From NCBI RefSeq assembly GCF_900240285.1, contig NZ_OESS01000001.1:372001-436000 (forward strand): DNA of 64,000 nt. Reading direction: 5' to 3'. The notes under the pieces were generated by a model, which had not been told where the DNA came from, did no database searches, and saw only the letters and a list, made by a program, of their open reading frames with translations. Shown piece by piece: positions 46,369 through 54,878 of this stretch. Within the stretch, counting starts at the first letter, position 1; every line of letters starts with the position of its first letter. The DNA is from Halobacillus sp. Marseille-P3879 (lineage in GTDB: Bacteria > Bacillota > Bacilli > Bacillales > Halobacillaceae). Both the position numbers and the translations under genes were made by a program.

Positions 46369-46397
46369 TTGTAAAACGCTTTCATAGTATTTATACT
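46369..46397 (+). promoter_or_regulatory. Promoter of the sugar-acid/RuMP operon
   Basis: TTGTAA, 17 nt, TATACT, followed at once by the palindromic operators. A weak cre-like sequence overlaps the -35 region. Confidence 0.6.
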
Positions 46398-46399
46398 GA

Positions 46400-46430
46400 A
46401 CTAAATCGGTTTACTAAACCGGTTTAGTAA
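46400..46430. promoter_or_regulatory. Tandem LacI-family operators
   Basis: A perfect 20-bp palindrome TTACTAAACCGGTTTAGTAA (46411-46430) with a partial second copy ACTAAATCGGTTTAC overlapping its left side, centres 13 bp apart. The CG centre is typical for LacI-family sites. Position just after the -10 fits repression of the gene that follows by its own product. Confidence 0.8.
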
Positions 46431-46461
46431 AAAGTTTGATACAGATTTGAGGTTGCAGAAA

Positions 46462-47487
46462 ATGAAAACAGTCACAATGGCAGATGTTGCTGAGCAAGCA
46501 AATGTCTCTAAAAGCACCGTTTCACAATATTTAAATAAACGTTATGACTATATGGGTGAAAAAACAAAGCTGAGAATCGAAGAAGCGATTAGAGAGCTTG
46601 GCTACCAGCCTAATATCGTAGCGAGAAGCCTGAAGCAGAAATCAACGAAAACCATTGGAGTTATTGTAGCAAACATTCTCCACACTTTCTCTACTGAAGT
46701 AAGCAGGGCAATTGAAGATGTATGTCACCTGCAAGATTTTCACACGATCATTTGTAATGCCGATGATGACCCTGCTAAAGAAAAAAAGTACATTGAAATG
46801 TTGAGGGCGAAGCAGGTTGATGGATTGATTATCTTTCCGACTGGGAATAATCGGGAACTGTATAAAAGGATGCTTGACGAAAAATATCCGGTTGTGTTTT
46901 TAGACCGTTCGGTAGCAGATATTCCTGTTTCCTCAGTCATGCTGGAGAATGAAAAGGCCTCGGAGCTTGCTGTTCATCATTTTTATGAGAAAGGACACAA
47001 GCTCATTGCAATGATTACTTCGTCGATTGCGGAGAGTGTGTCACCTAGGGTAGAAAGAATGAAAGGATTTAAGAAAGCGCTTCAGTCACTAGGTCTCACA
47101 GAAAGAGAAGAGTATGTAAAAAGTGTAGAACCTGACGAGGTAAGAAGATCCCTTCATGAGATGTGGCAGAACTCAGAACCTCCGGAAGCTATACTTGCAG
47201 GAAATGATCGAGTATTAAAGGAAATTCTAACGTTTGTTAAAGAAAAAAATCTATCAATACCAGGTGATCTATCTATTATAGGAGTCGATGATGTTCCTTA
47301 TGCGGACTTTTATAATCCGCCTTTAACTACGGTGGCCCAGCCTACCTTTGAAATGGGAAAAACAGCGGCTGAAGTATTGCTCGACAAAATTAAAAAAAAG
47401 CAGCCGGAAGATAATCGTCCTGATGATCGGTTTGAACCAAAATTAATCGTTAGGGATTCGGTAGCGGATAGAGGAGGAGTGCAATAA
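46462..47487 (+). CDS. LacI-family transcriptional regulator (KdgR-like)
   Basis: 341 residues. HTH: MADVAEQANVSKSTVSQYLNKRYDYMGEKTKLRIEEAI with hinge LGYQPNIVARSLK; then a periplasmic-binding-like sensor domain (TIGVIVANILHTFSTEV; LAGNDRVLKEIL; GVDDVPYADFYNPPLTTVAQP). Tyr replaces the common 'R' in the recognition segment. It probably represses the operon that it heads, using the palindromes at 46400-46430, and releases with a sugar acid or phosphorylated derivative. ATG 46462 is preferred to TTG 46447. Shares one base with the next gene (TAATG). Confidence 0.9.
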   Translation: MKTVTMADVAEQANVSKSTVSQYLNKRYDYMGEKTKLRIEEAIRELGYQPNIVARSLKQKSTKTIGVIVANILHTFSTEVSRAIEDVCHLQDFHTIICNADDDPAKEKKYIEMLRAKQVDGLIIFPTGNNRELYKRMLDEKYPVVFLDRSVADIPVSSVMLENEKASELAVHHFYEKGHKLIAMITSSIAESVSPRVERMKGFKKALQSLGLTEREEYVKSVEPDEVRRSLHEMWQNSEPPEAILAGNDRVLKEILTFVKEKNLSIPGDLSIIGVDDVPYADFYNPPLTTVAQPTFEMGKTAAEVLLDKIKKKQPEDNRPDDRFEPKLIVRDSVADRGGVQ

Positions 47488-48443
47488 TGTCTACAGATGT
47501 AATCACGATAGGGGATGCGATGGTCACCTTCAACCCTTCCCACCATGGCCCGATGCGCTTTGCTTCGTCATTTGAACGTAAGGCAGGAGGAGCAGAATTT
47601 AACTTTGCTCTAGGCTGTGCCCGGCTTGGGTTACAAACGCGATGGATCAGTCGTTTAGGAAATGATGAATTTGGTAAATACATTCGGAACTATGCCCGTG
47701 GAGAGGGAATTGACGTAAGAGATGTCAAACTGCTGGACGGTTACCCGACTTCGTTAAATTTTAAGGAAATCAGCGAAGACGGAAGCGGCAGAACCTTTTA
47801 TTATCGAGAGAACTCGCCGACACAAGCATTAACAGAGAAATCTCTAACCGAGGAAACGTTTAGTAATTGTAAGCTTCTTCATATAAGCGGGGTTTTCGCC
47901 GCGATTGACCCGGTTAAAAACATTCCCTTGTTAAAGAAAGCGGCAATCATGGCTAAGAATGCCGGCGCTCTCGTCTCATTTGATCCTAATATCCGTTTAA
48001 AGCTTTGGGATAAAGCAGAGGCCAAAGAAAAACTCACGGAACTTTTGAATTATGCAGATGTACTTCTGACAGGGGATGAAGAAGCTGATTTGTTATTTGA
48101 TACCCATGAAACAAGAGAGGTAATAAAGATTTGCCAATCTTATGGTATATCTTCGGCAGCTATTAAAAAAGGAGAAAAAGGTGCAGTCGCCTTCCACGAG
48201 GAGGAAGTTATTGAGACTGCTGCAGTTCCGCCGAGCAAAGTTGTCGATACTGTAGGGGCCGGGGATGGGTTTGATGCAGGGTTTATTTATGGTCTGATTC
48301 ATCAATGGCCGCTTGGCCGCATCCTGAATATAGCCAATACTATTGGTTCAATGGTAGTTAGCGTGTCCGGAGACAATGAAGGTTTACCTGAACTTGAGGA
48401 TGTTCTGGTGAAGCTTGGAGAAAAAGAGTTAATCGAGAGGTGA
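47487..48443 (+). CDS. kdgK: PfkB-family sugar kinase, probable 2-keto-3-deoxygluconate kinase
   Basis: 318 residues. ITIGDAMVTFNP, GGAEFNFALGCARLG, and the catalytic ATP-site motif DTVGAGDGFDAGFIYGL identify PfkB kinases; overall layout resembles KdgK. It would phosphorylate 2-keto-3-deoxygluconate (KDG) to KDPG for the aldolase three genes on. Other ketose or sugar-acid substrates remain possible. Confidence 0.85.
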   Translation: MSTDVITIGDAMVTFNPSHHGPMRFASSFERKAGGAEFNFALGCARLGLQTRWISRLGNDEFGKYIRNYARGEGIDVRDVKLLDGYPTSLNFKEISEDGSGRTFYYRENSPTQALTEKSLTEETFSNCKLLHISGVFAAIDPVKNIPLLKKAAIMAKNAGALVSFDPNIRLKLWDKAEAKEKLTELLNYADVLLTGDEEADLLFDTHETREVIKICQSYGISSAAIKKGEKGAVAFHEEEVIETAAVPPSKVVDTVGAGDGFDAGFIYGLIHQWPLGRILNIANTIGSMVVSVSGDNEGLPELEDVLVKLGEKELIER

Positions 48444-48447
48444 AACT

Positions 48448-49095
48448 ATGAATCTTCAACTTGCGCTTGATCGTTTGTCTGAAGAAGAATGTCTGACGAT
48501 AATAAGTGAAACAAATGAATATGTGGACTGGATTGAAATTGGAACGGGTGTAATTAAAGAGTATGGAATGTCGATTGTTCGCAAAGTTAGAAAGCGTTAT
48601 CCTGAATCCATTATCGTAGCTGATATGAAAACATGTGATGCAGGAGCTCATGAAGCTTCCCAGGTATTTGAAGCCGGGGCAGATATTACGACAGTTATGG
48701 CTTTTGCAGCTGATCAAACGATTGAAGATATGGTTGCGAAAGCAAATGAGTATAACGGTCGGATTATGGTTGATCTGCTCAATGTAGAGGATTCAGAAAG
48801 AGTAAGAGAGCTCAGCAGATTAGGAGTTGACCTGGTGAGTCTCCACTTTGGCAAGGATATGCAGCAGAAAGGGGAGATGGATCAGTCTTTATTTGGACTA
48901 ATCAGTGATTTCCCTCAGCTGGAGGTAGCGGTAGCAGGAGGGATAAACCTTCGCTCGTTACCTGATGTACTTTCCCATCAACCTGATACGGTAATAGTTG
49001 GCAGTGCTATCACGAAAAAGGCAGACCGTGAAGAAGCCGCTAGACAAATTAAGGAGGTTATCAAGTCCTATGAAACAAACGATACACACCGTTAG
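48448..49095 (+). CDS. hxlA: 3-hexulose-6-phosphate synthase
   Basis: 215 residues, orotidine-decarboxylase-like barrel. NLQLALDRLSEEE, VADMKTCDAGAHEASQVFEAGADITTVM and VAVAGGINLRSLPDVL match B. subtilis HxlA. The D-x-K-T-x-D-A-G form favours hexulose-phosphate synthase over the related 3-keto-L-gulonate-6-phosphate decarboxylase (UlaD). It joins formaldehyde and ribulose 5-phosphate, or runs in reverse to release formaldehyde. Overlaps hxlB by 26 nt. Confidence 0.85.
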   Translation: MNLQLALDRLSEEECLTIISETNEYVDWIEIGTGVIKEYGMSIVRKVRKRYPESIIVADMKTCDAGAHEASQVFEAGADITTVMAFAADQTIEDMVAKANEYNGRIMVDLLNVEDSERVRELSRLGVDLVSLHFGKDMQQKGEMDQSLFGLISDFPQLEVAVAGGINLRSLPDVLSHQPDTVIVGSAITKKADREEAARQIKEVIKSYETNDTHR

Positions 49096-49624
49096 TTATG
49101 AAGTGAGCCAAGTTCTGGCAGGCATAGATGAAAAACAAGCTGAGCGAATTGCTCTATCGATTGAAGATGCAGGAAGAATTTTTGTCACAGGTGAAGGCCG
49201 TTCCGGCTTAATGGGAAAAGCCTTTGCGATGAGATTAATGCATGCAGGCTATGAAGTGTATGTAACAGGAGAAACCATTACTCCAAGCATTCAAGAAGGT
49301 GACTTATTACTGGCGATTTCTGGTTCTGGTTCAACATCATCAATTTGTCAATTCGCTGAAAAAGCGAAGAAGCAAGGTGCTGTAATCGCTTCTGTCACTA
49401 CGAACAGAGAATCACGTCTGGCAGAAGTCAGTGATTACGTGCTTGTGGTGCCAGCAGCAACTAAGAAACGTCTGGCAGAAGAACCTGAAACGATTCAGCC
49501 TCTTGGCAATCAGTTCGATCAGTCGCTTCATTTACTGCTGGACGCCATCATTATTTATACAGTCAATCAATCCATGAAAACAAACAATGAAGAAATGACA
49601 GGTCGTCACGCGAATCTTGAATAG
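49070..49624 (+). CDS. hxlB: 6-phospho-3-hexuloisomerase (SIS domain)
   Basis: 184 residues, one SIS domain: VTGEGRSGLMGKAFAMRLMHAGYEVYVTGETITPSIQEGDLLLAISGSGSTSS is the PHI signature region (broken into GEGRSGLMGKAFAMRL and ISGSGSTSS elements), and PLGNQFDQSLHLLLDAI is the C-terminal mark. It interconverts hexulose 6-phosphate and fructose 6-phosphate. AAGGAGG lies 12 nt upstream, a rather long gap, within hxlA. Confidence 0.87.
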   Translation: MKQTIHTVSYEVSQVLAGIDEKQAERIALSIEDAGRIFVTGEGRSGLMGKAFAMRLMHAGYEVYVTGETITPSIQEGDLLLAISGSGSTSSICQFAEKAKKQGAVIASVTTNRESRLAEVSDYVLVVPAATKKRLAEEPETIQPLGNQFDQSLHLLLDAIIIYTVNQSMKTNNEEMTGRHANLE

Positions 49625-49637
49625 GAGGAAGAGAAGC

Positions 49638-50255
49638 ATGCAGAAAATATTAAATCAAGCAAAAGTCATCCCGGTGGTCCGGAAAGCTAATGAAGATAAT
49701 GTGGTCCCTATAGCTGAAGCTTTATACGCTGGAGGTATCTCGGTTATTGAAATCACAGCTGAAACTCCTAAAGTTGAAGAATTAATTAGAAAAGTTAGAA
49801 ACAGTTCCTGCGATATTCTGGTAGGAGCTGGAACCGTGCTAGATGCTGAGACAGCAAGAGCCGTGATTACGGCAGGTGCTCAGTTTCTTGTCTCTCCAAC
49901 ATTCAATCAGGACGCCATTAAAATGGCCAACCGTTACGGAATTCCTTTTATGAGTGGTGCGATGACACCGACTGAGGTGTTAACGGCTTTTGAGGCTGGA
50001 GCCGCTATGGTTAAAGTGTTTCCAGCAGGCTCAATGGGACCAGATTATATTAAGAATATTCGCGGTCCTCTGCCGCATATCCCGATAATGGCAACAGGGG
50101 GGATCCACCTGGACAATATGGTTGATTACTTGAAAGCAGGAGCTCAAGCAGTAGGTGTTGGAAGTCAGCTTGTGGCAGCTGATCAATTAGAGTCTGCCGA
50201 AGATTATCAGAAGTTAACGAAAGAAGCAGAGCGTTACATTCAAAAGTCCCTTTAA
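49638..50255 (+). CDS. kdgA: 2-dehydro-3-deoxy-phosphogluconate (KDPG/KHG) aldolase
   Basis: 205 residues, class I aldolase barrel. VIPVVRK, EITAETPKVEELI, VGAGTVLDAETA, FLVSPTFN and the Schiff-base lysine in MVKVFPAGSMGPDYIKNIRGP, then IMATGGIHLDNM. It splits KDPG to pyruvate and glyceraldehyde 3-phosphate. ATG 49638 follows TAGGAGGAAG. Confidence 0.92.
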   Translation: MQKILNQAKVIPVVRKANEDNVVPIAEALYAGGISVIEITAETPKVEELIRKVRNSSCDILVGAGTVLDAETARAVITAGAQFLVSPTFNQDAIKMANRYGIPFMSGAMTPTEVLTAFEAGAAMVKVFPAGSMGPDYIKNIRGPLPHIPIMATGGIHLDNMVDYLKAGAQAVGVGSQLVAADQLESAEDYQKLTKEAERYIQKSL

Positions 50256-50269
50256 TTTTTATCATTTCA

Positions 50270-50283
50270 TGAAAGCGCGTTCA
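50270..50283. promoter_or_regulatory. Candidate cre (CcpA) site between kdgA and dctP
   Basis: TGAAAGCGCGTTCA matches the catabolite-response consensus TGWAANCGNTNWCA at all but one position and is itself nearly palindromic. CcpA binding here could block transcription into the transporter genes when good carbon is present. Confidence 0.5.
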
Positions 50284-50304
50284 ATAATAGAGGAGGGAAT
50301 ATTC

Positions 50305-51327
50305 ATGAAAAACGCAGCATGGGCTATCACCATCTTTGTAATTCTCGTCCTTTCTGGCTGCAGCAATGCTGCAGGGGGCAAAGACGATGAGGACAAAATT
50401 AAGATTATTGCTGCCCATAACCAGACGTCGCCTGAAAATCCGTATCAATACGGAATGGAAGAATTTAAACGCGTGGCAGAGGAAGAATCTGACGGCAGGA
50501 TTGAAGTTGAAGTTCACGCCGGAACTCTCGGTACAAGTGAATCAGAGCTGGTAGAGAAGCTCAAGCTCGGAGGAGCTGACCTTGTACTCGTCTCTCCGGG
50601 GTTTATGTCTCAAACAGGAATCAGAGAGATTGATCTATTCGCTATGCCTTATATATTTGAAGATTATGAGCACTGGGAACAGGTAGTGGACGGTGAAGTA
50701 GGAGAAGAAGTGGCGCAGACTATCGAGGAAAAGTCAAATGGTGACTTTAAAATGATGGGATATTGGAGCGCGGGAGTGCGTCACTACTATGGCGGTAAGC
50801 CTTTGGAGTCAATCGATGATTTAAAAGGAATGAAATACCGTACCCAAACCTCCGGAGCAATTGCAGAATATTGGGAAGCTGCCGGGGCGGTGCCTACTAA
50901 CGTTTCGTGGGGAGAATTATATCAAGGTCTTCAGCAGGGTATAGTAGATTCGTCTGAGAACTCCTATCCTTATTTCGTACAGCAAAATCACCATAAGACG
51001 AAAAACGGGAAATATATTACCGAGACAGCCCACGACTATACAACGCGTTTCTTACTCATGAACGGTAATAAGTTTGAGGAGTATACCGAAGAGCAGCAGC
51101 AGATCGTACTAAAAGCAGCAAATGCCGCTGTTGAAGAAGAAAGAAAAGTGGATATGGAACAGGAGGAAGAGTACAAACAGCTTGCGATTGAAGAGGGAGC
51201 TGAGGTGAACGACATCGATCGGGAACCTTTTATTGAATTAGCTGAGCCATATCAAGAGAAAATGGCTGAGGAGATTGGGCCTAGTGCCGTGAACCTTTTA
51301 GAAGAAATAAGAAGTTTAAGAGATTAA
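50305..51327 (+). CDS. TRAP transporter solute-binding lipoprotein (DctP family)
   Basis: 340 residues with a lipoprotein signal and lipobox LSGC. DctP features: GTLGTSESELVEKLKLGGADLVLVSPGFM, the substrate-carboxylate arginine in MKYRTQTSGAIAEYWEAAGAVPTNVSWGELYQGLQQGIVDSSEN (key parts: GMKYRTQ, PTNVSWGELYQGLQQG, DSSENS). It should bind an organic or sugar acid outside the membrane and pass it to DctQM. Ligand by context a hexuronate, aldonate or KDG-like acid; this is inference. AGGAGGG precedes ATG 50305. Confidence 0.9.
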   Translation: MKNAAWAITIFVILVLSGCSNAAGGKDDEDKIKIIAAHNQTSPENPYQYGMEEFKRVAEEESDGRIEVEVHAGTLGTSESELVEKLKLGGADLVLVSPGFMSQTGIREIDLFAMPYIFEDYEHWEQVVDGEVGEEVAQTIEEKSNGDFKMMGYWSAGVRHYYGGKPLESIDDLKGMKYRTQTSGAIAEYWEAAGAVPTNVSWGELYQGLQQGIVDSSENSYPYFVQQNHHKTKNGKYITETAHDYTTRFLLMNGNKFEEYTEEQQQIVLKAANAAVEEERKVDMEQEEEYKQLAIEEGAEVNDIDREPFIELAEPYQEKMAEEIGPSAVNLLEEIRSLRD

Positions 51328-51360
51328 GGTGAAATTATCTTACAGAAGGAGGAGAGCGGC

Positions 51361-51837
51361 TTGTTTATAAAACTTCTGGAACGTACTCAATTGGCGTTAG
51401 GAATCCTGTTTCTTGTTATATTTTTCATTACGATTGTGATCCAGGTGTTGACGAGGTTTGTAGGAGTATCTGCGATTTGGACCGAAGAAGTGGCCACGTA
51501 TTCATTTATTTGGTCCGTCTTTATGGGTGCTGCTGTGATGGTGAATAAAAGAGATCATTTTCAATTTGATTTACTGCTGAATAAACTGAAGGGAAAAAAG
51601 AAAAAGTCTCTGTATTTATTCAATGATGTGATCCTGTTATTATTCAGTGCTGCATTACTGATATTAGGGATTATAGTGGTAGACAGCTTTTGGAACTTTA
51701 GGTGGGAATCACTCCCTGAAATGAAAATGGGGTACGTATGGCTGTCCATTCCTACTATGGCAGGCACTATGGTCATCTATACGATTGCTCATATGCTGAA
51801 TAATATAAAAACCTTTAACAGAGAGGAGTCAGCCTGA
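51361..51837 (+). CDS. TRAP transporter small permease (DctQ family)
   Basis: 158 residues, four membrane helices, starting at TTG 51361 with AAGGAGGAGAGCGG upstream. The WTEEVATYSFIWSVFMGAAVMVNKRDHFQFDLL region (conserved E-E and R-D-H-F elements) is typical DctQ. Forms the membrane complex with DctM, whose ATG overlaps its stop (TGATG). Confidence 0.9.
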   Translation: MFIKLLERTQLALGILFLVIFFITIVIQVLTRFVGVSAIWTEEVATYSFIWSVFMGAAVMVNKRDHFQFDLLLNKLKGKKKKSLYLFNDVILLLFSAALLILGIIVVDSFWNFRWESLPEMKMGYVWLSIPTMAGTMVIYTIAHMLNNIKTFNREESA

Positions 51838-53126
51838 TGATCGGTTTACTACTGCTTGGATTGTTTATATTGCTGATGGTAATTGGGATACCGATCGCTT
51901 TTGTGATTGGCATCGTTGCCCTGCTGGGTTTTATGAACATTCCTTACACACCTGAAGCACTGATGCCTGTTAAGATGTTGAATGGATTAGACTCCTTTGT
52001 ACTTTTATCTGTGCCTTTGTTTATACTAGCTGCCAATCTAATGAACAGTGGTCAGATCTCGCAGAAGCTGATCGACTTCGCTCTTTCAGTTGTAGGGCAT
52101 ATCAGAGGGGGATTAGCCCACGCAAACATTTTAGTTTCAATGTTATTTGCAGGGATTTCTGGTGCCGCACAGGCGGATACAGCCGGAGTAGGAAAAATCC
52201 TTATCCCCAATATGAAGAAGCAGGGATATGATAATGCCACAGCCGTGGGTGTAACCGCAGCTTCTTCAACTATCGGGGTAATTATTCCTCCGAGTATTCC
52301 CATGATTATTTTCGCAGGATTAACAAATGTTTCAGTCGGGGCGCTTTTTCTTGTAGGAATTATTCCTGGAGTACTGATAGGCGGAGGAATGATGGTTCTC
52401 ATTTATATTCTTGCTAAGAAACGGAAGTACCCGGTTTACCAGCGGGCCTCTTTAAGCAACTTTTTTAAACAGTTCCTTGATGTACTGCCGGCTCTTTTTA
52501 CTCCGATCATTTTAATTGGCGGAGTGGTATCGGGAATATTTACGGCAACGGAAGCAGCGGCTTTTGCTTCGATTTATACCGTTATTATTGGTATGTTCTA
52601 CTATAAGACATTGAAGATTAAGCATTTTCCTAAGATTCTGGTGGATACACTGACGCTCAGCTCGTTATCATTATTTGCGTTAGCAGCAGCAAATGCGCTG
52701 GGTGAATTGATGAGCTATTATCAATTAGCTCAATGGACCGAACAGTTTTTTGCCAGCTCAATTGACAGCAAATGGATCTTCCTGCTGATCATCATTGCTT
52801 TCTTCTTATTTGTAGGAACCTTTATGGATGCCATACCAGCCATGATTTTATTTGTGCCGGTAATATTACCAGTGGCTGAAACCTTTGGAGTCGATCCATT
52901 ATTATTAGGAATCATAACCATTATGACCCTTGCCATTGGCTTAGTAACACCGCCATATGGGTTATGTCTGCTGTTAGCAGCGAAAATTGGAAAGCTGCCC
53001 ATTGAACGGTCCTTTGGAGCGGTCATGCCCTATATAGCAATTGTACTCGTTGTACTCGCTGTCATATCTTTTATCCCGGGAGTAGCTTTCTATATTCCTG
53101 AGATGCTTAGTCCTGATATGTTTTAA
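51837..53126 (+). CDS. TRAP transporter large permease (DctM family)
   Basis: 429 residues, about twelve helices. SVPLFILAANLMNSG, AGISGAAQADTAGVGKILIP, TAASSTIGVIIPPSIPMIIFA, TATEAAAFASIY and ATPPYGL-type VTPPYGLCLLLAAKIG are DctM hallmarks. It drives sodium-coupled uptake of the acid bound by DctP. Last gene of the operon, followed by repeat copy E. Confidence 0.92.
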   Translation: MIGLLLLGLFILLMVIGIPIAFVIGIVALLGFMNIPYTPEALMPVKMLNGLDSFVLLSVPLFILAANLMNSGQISQKLIDFALSVVGHIRGGLAHANILVSMLFAGISGAAQADTAGVGKILIPNMKKQGYDNATAVGVTAASSTIGVIIPPSIPMIIFAGLTNVSVGALFLVGIIPGVLIGGGMMVLIYILAKKRKYPVYQRASLSNFFKQFLDVLPALFTPIILIGGVVSGIFTATEAAAFASIYTVIIGMFYYKTLKIKHFPKILVDTLTLSSLSLFALAAANALGELMSYYQLAQWTEQFFASSIDSKWIFLLIIIAFFLFVGTFMDAIPAMILFVPVILPVAETFGVDPLLLGIITIMTLAIGLVTPPYGLCLLLAAKIGKLPIERSFGAVMPYIAIVLVVLAVISFIPGVAFYIPEMLSPDMF

Positions 53127-53202
53127 ATTAAGCGGGATTGGGACACAAGTAACGCAGTGATGTCAAAAAACGACCATTCATATAAACGCAGATGATCCAC
53201 GG

Positions 53203-53315
53203 AAAGCGAAGCGTTTTGACGGAGCGATGGTGTGAATTCTCTTTAATATAAATAATCCGAACTGATTTCACCAAAATCGTTCGGATTATTTTATGCTTTA
53301 TTCAGTTTTGTCCCA
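53203..53315 (+). repeat. Dispersed palindromic repeat, copy E
   Basis: Best-preserved copy. Left flank AAGCGAAGCGTTTTGACGGA then GCGATGGTGTGAATTCTC; core 53247-53294 with ATAAATAATCCGAACTGATT and AAATCGTTCGGATTATTT arms; right flank TGCTTTATTCAGTTTTGTCC. It lies between convergent dctM and the epimerase gene. Confidence 0.88.
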
Positions 53316-53322
53316 ACTTCGC

Positions 53323-53742
53323 TTATTTATCTTCCGGATAGTCACAGTATTCGATTATGGTTCCTTCTGTGTCAGCAGGGTTTAAATAGATCAACCTTCT
53401 GCCGTGTTTATTCGTGCGGCGTGTCTCTTCCATGACACGAATGCCCTGTTCTTCTAACTCGTCAATCGCTTTATTCAGATCAGCAACCCGGTAGGCAATA
53501 TGGTGAACGCCTTTTCCTTTTTGTTTAATAAAGCGCGCAATCGGCGAAGTGCTGTTGTTCGTAGGACAGAGCAGTTCAGTTCTTTCTCCTTCTACGTCCA
53601 TGATCGCAATTTCGCTTTCGACTCCAGGTGCTTCACTGCGGTAACGATCGATCAATGTTCCCCCAAGAATGGTCGTATAAAATTCGACCGCTTCGTCCAG
53701 CTGACGAACTGCTACTCCTATATGGTCTAGCTTTTTCTTCAT
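53323..53742 (-). CDS. mce: Methylmalonyl-CoA epimerase (VOC superfamily)
   Basis: 139 residues, two VOC half-motifs: LDHIGVAVRQLDEAVEFYTTILGG and GVHHIAYRVADLNKAIDELEEQGIRV. Metal ligands are the His in LDHIG, the His/Glu in HHIAYRV and TIIEYC. It interconverts methylmalonyl-CoA epimers in propionate metabolism; the mutase and carboxylase genes are not next to it. AGAGGAGAATGA lies before ATG 53742. Confidence 0.82.
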   Translation of the reverse strand: MKKKLDHIGVAVRQLDEAVEFYTTILGGTLIDRYRSEAPGVESEIAIMDVEGERTELLCPTNNSTSPIARFIKQKGKGVHHIAYRVADLNKAIDELEEQGIRVMEETRRTNKHGRRLIYLNPADTEGTIIEYCDYPEDK

Positions 53743-53845
53743 TATTCATTCTCCTCTGCACGAGCTGGTCTTATTTTATCATATTATATTTCTTTTTCTC
53801 TTTTCTCAGACCTGTGGTAATCTGAGTTTTTAGGAGGTTGACAGA

Positions 53846-54235
53846 GTGCTTAAAGTTTTAATATTGGTCGCGGGATTAATAGGGATATATGAATTGGTCA
53901 AAAAAGAGTTACCAAAGGTGAAATACTCTGTTTTTGCTTACTTTGTTTTACTCTCTGCTGTTTTTGCAGGAGGATTATTTCACATTTCAACGAGTTATCA
54001 GTTAAACAAAAATCCGATCGACGGAGGATTTTCCGCTCTCTATGAGTGGGTCGGCTTATTCAGCTATTTTTTTATTGTTCCTCTCGTCATATTGTTATTC
54101 TACAAAATTTACAAATGGACTCCGGATTCCGCAAACCCGAGGATTGTAAAAGGAATACTGATGGTAACCATTACAGTGGCGGGCATTATTTCCTTATTCT
54201 TTTTCATCCTTATTTTTTATGGGTTTGCCCCATAA
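53846..54235 (+). CDS. Small integral membrane protein, unknown
   Basis: 129 residues from GTG 53846 (AGGAGG 8 nt upstream). Four hydrophobic helices: residues ~2-14, 27-45, 65-88 and 103-126. No conserved motif recognised. Function unknown. Confidence 0.7.
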   Translation: MLKVLILVAGLIGIYELVKKELPKVKYSVFAYFVLLSAVFAGGLFHISTSYQLNKNPIDGGFSALYEWVGLFSYFFIVPLVILLFYKIYKWTPDSANPRIVKGILMVTITVAGIISLFFFILIFYGFAP

Positions 54236-54314
54236 AAGGTGAAATGAAAAGGAATTTTGATAAATGGTGACGAATTAGTAATGGAAACCACTATTAGTCA
54301 GGGAGGGATTATTT

Positions 54315-54770
54315 ATGGCTTTCCTCGAGAACACTGTAATTATAAAGAAACCGTTGACGGAAGTTTTTCAAATAGCTACTGATTTTACAAAAAGCCCTGA
54401 ATTTATGGACGCCGTAGTCGAAGTCGAGCCTTTAACCGAGGGACCTGTACGTAAAGGCTATCAATTTAAAGAAGTCCGTGAAATTCGTGGCAGGAAGGCC
54501 GCGTCCACCATTGAAATTACTGAATACGAGCAGAACAGGTCTTATACAGCAAGCAGTGAACAGAATGGTCTTGAGCTGAGATACCACTATACGTTCATTG
54601 AAACTACCGGGGGGACAAAGGTTAAATTCGCAGGTGAGCTTTTCACAAAGGGAATACGCAACAAGCTTTTCCAGCCTTTAATAAAGAAAATTATTAAAAA
54701 AGAAGATGAACATCATTTAGACAACTTAAAGTCATATATAGAACAGGACAGCGAAAGTGGAAATGGGTAA
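54315..54770 (+). CDS. SRPBCC (START/Bet v1-like) family protein
   Basis: 151 residues. The opening ENTVIIKKPLTEVFQIATDFTKSPEFM and the later PVRKGYQFKEVREIRGRKAASTIEITEYE, LRYHYTFIETTGGTKVKFAGEL strands are typical of the polyketide-cyclase/SRPBCC fold, which holds small hydrophobic ligands. No named function. CAGGGAGGG precedes the ATG; a terminator follows. Confidence 0.8.
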   Translation: MAFLENTVIIKKPLTEVFQIATDFTKSPEFMDAVVEVEPLTEGPVRKGYQFKEVREIRGRKAASTIEITEYEQNRSYTASSEQNGLELRYHYTFIETTGGTKVKFAGELFTKGIRNKLFQPLIKKIIKKEDEHHLDNLKSYIEQDSESGNG

Positions 54771-54807
54771 AAAACAAATGTTATACTTAACTTAAACAGC
54801 AAAGTAC

Positions 54808-54846
54808 GGAAAAAAGGTCTCACATTCCAAGGAGGCCTCTTTTTTA
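54808..54846 (+). terminator. Terminator after SRPBCC gene
   Basis: AAAAAAGGTCTC pairs with GGCCTCTTTTTT (one bulge, one G-T pair), ending in a T run. Confidence 0.65.
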
Positions 54847-54878
54847 TCGCCAACATGATTAAAGGAGATGGAAAGCAT

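Noticed and set aside
46370-46386. cre-like sequence at the -35 of the LacI operon
   Set aside because: Needs a one-base insertion to match the consensus; noted only as weak.
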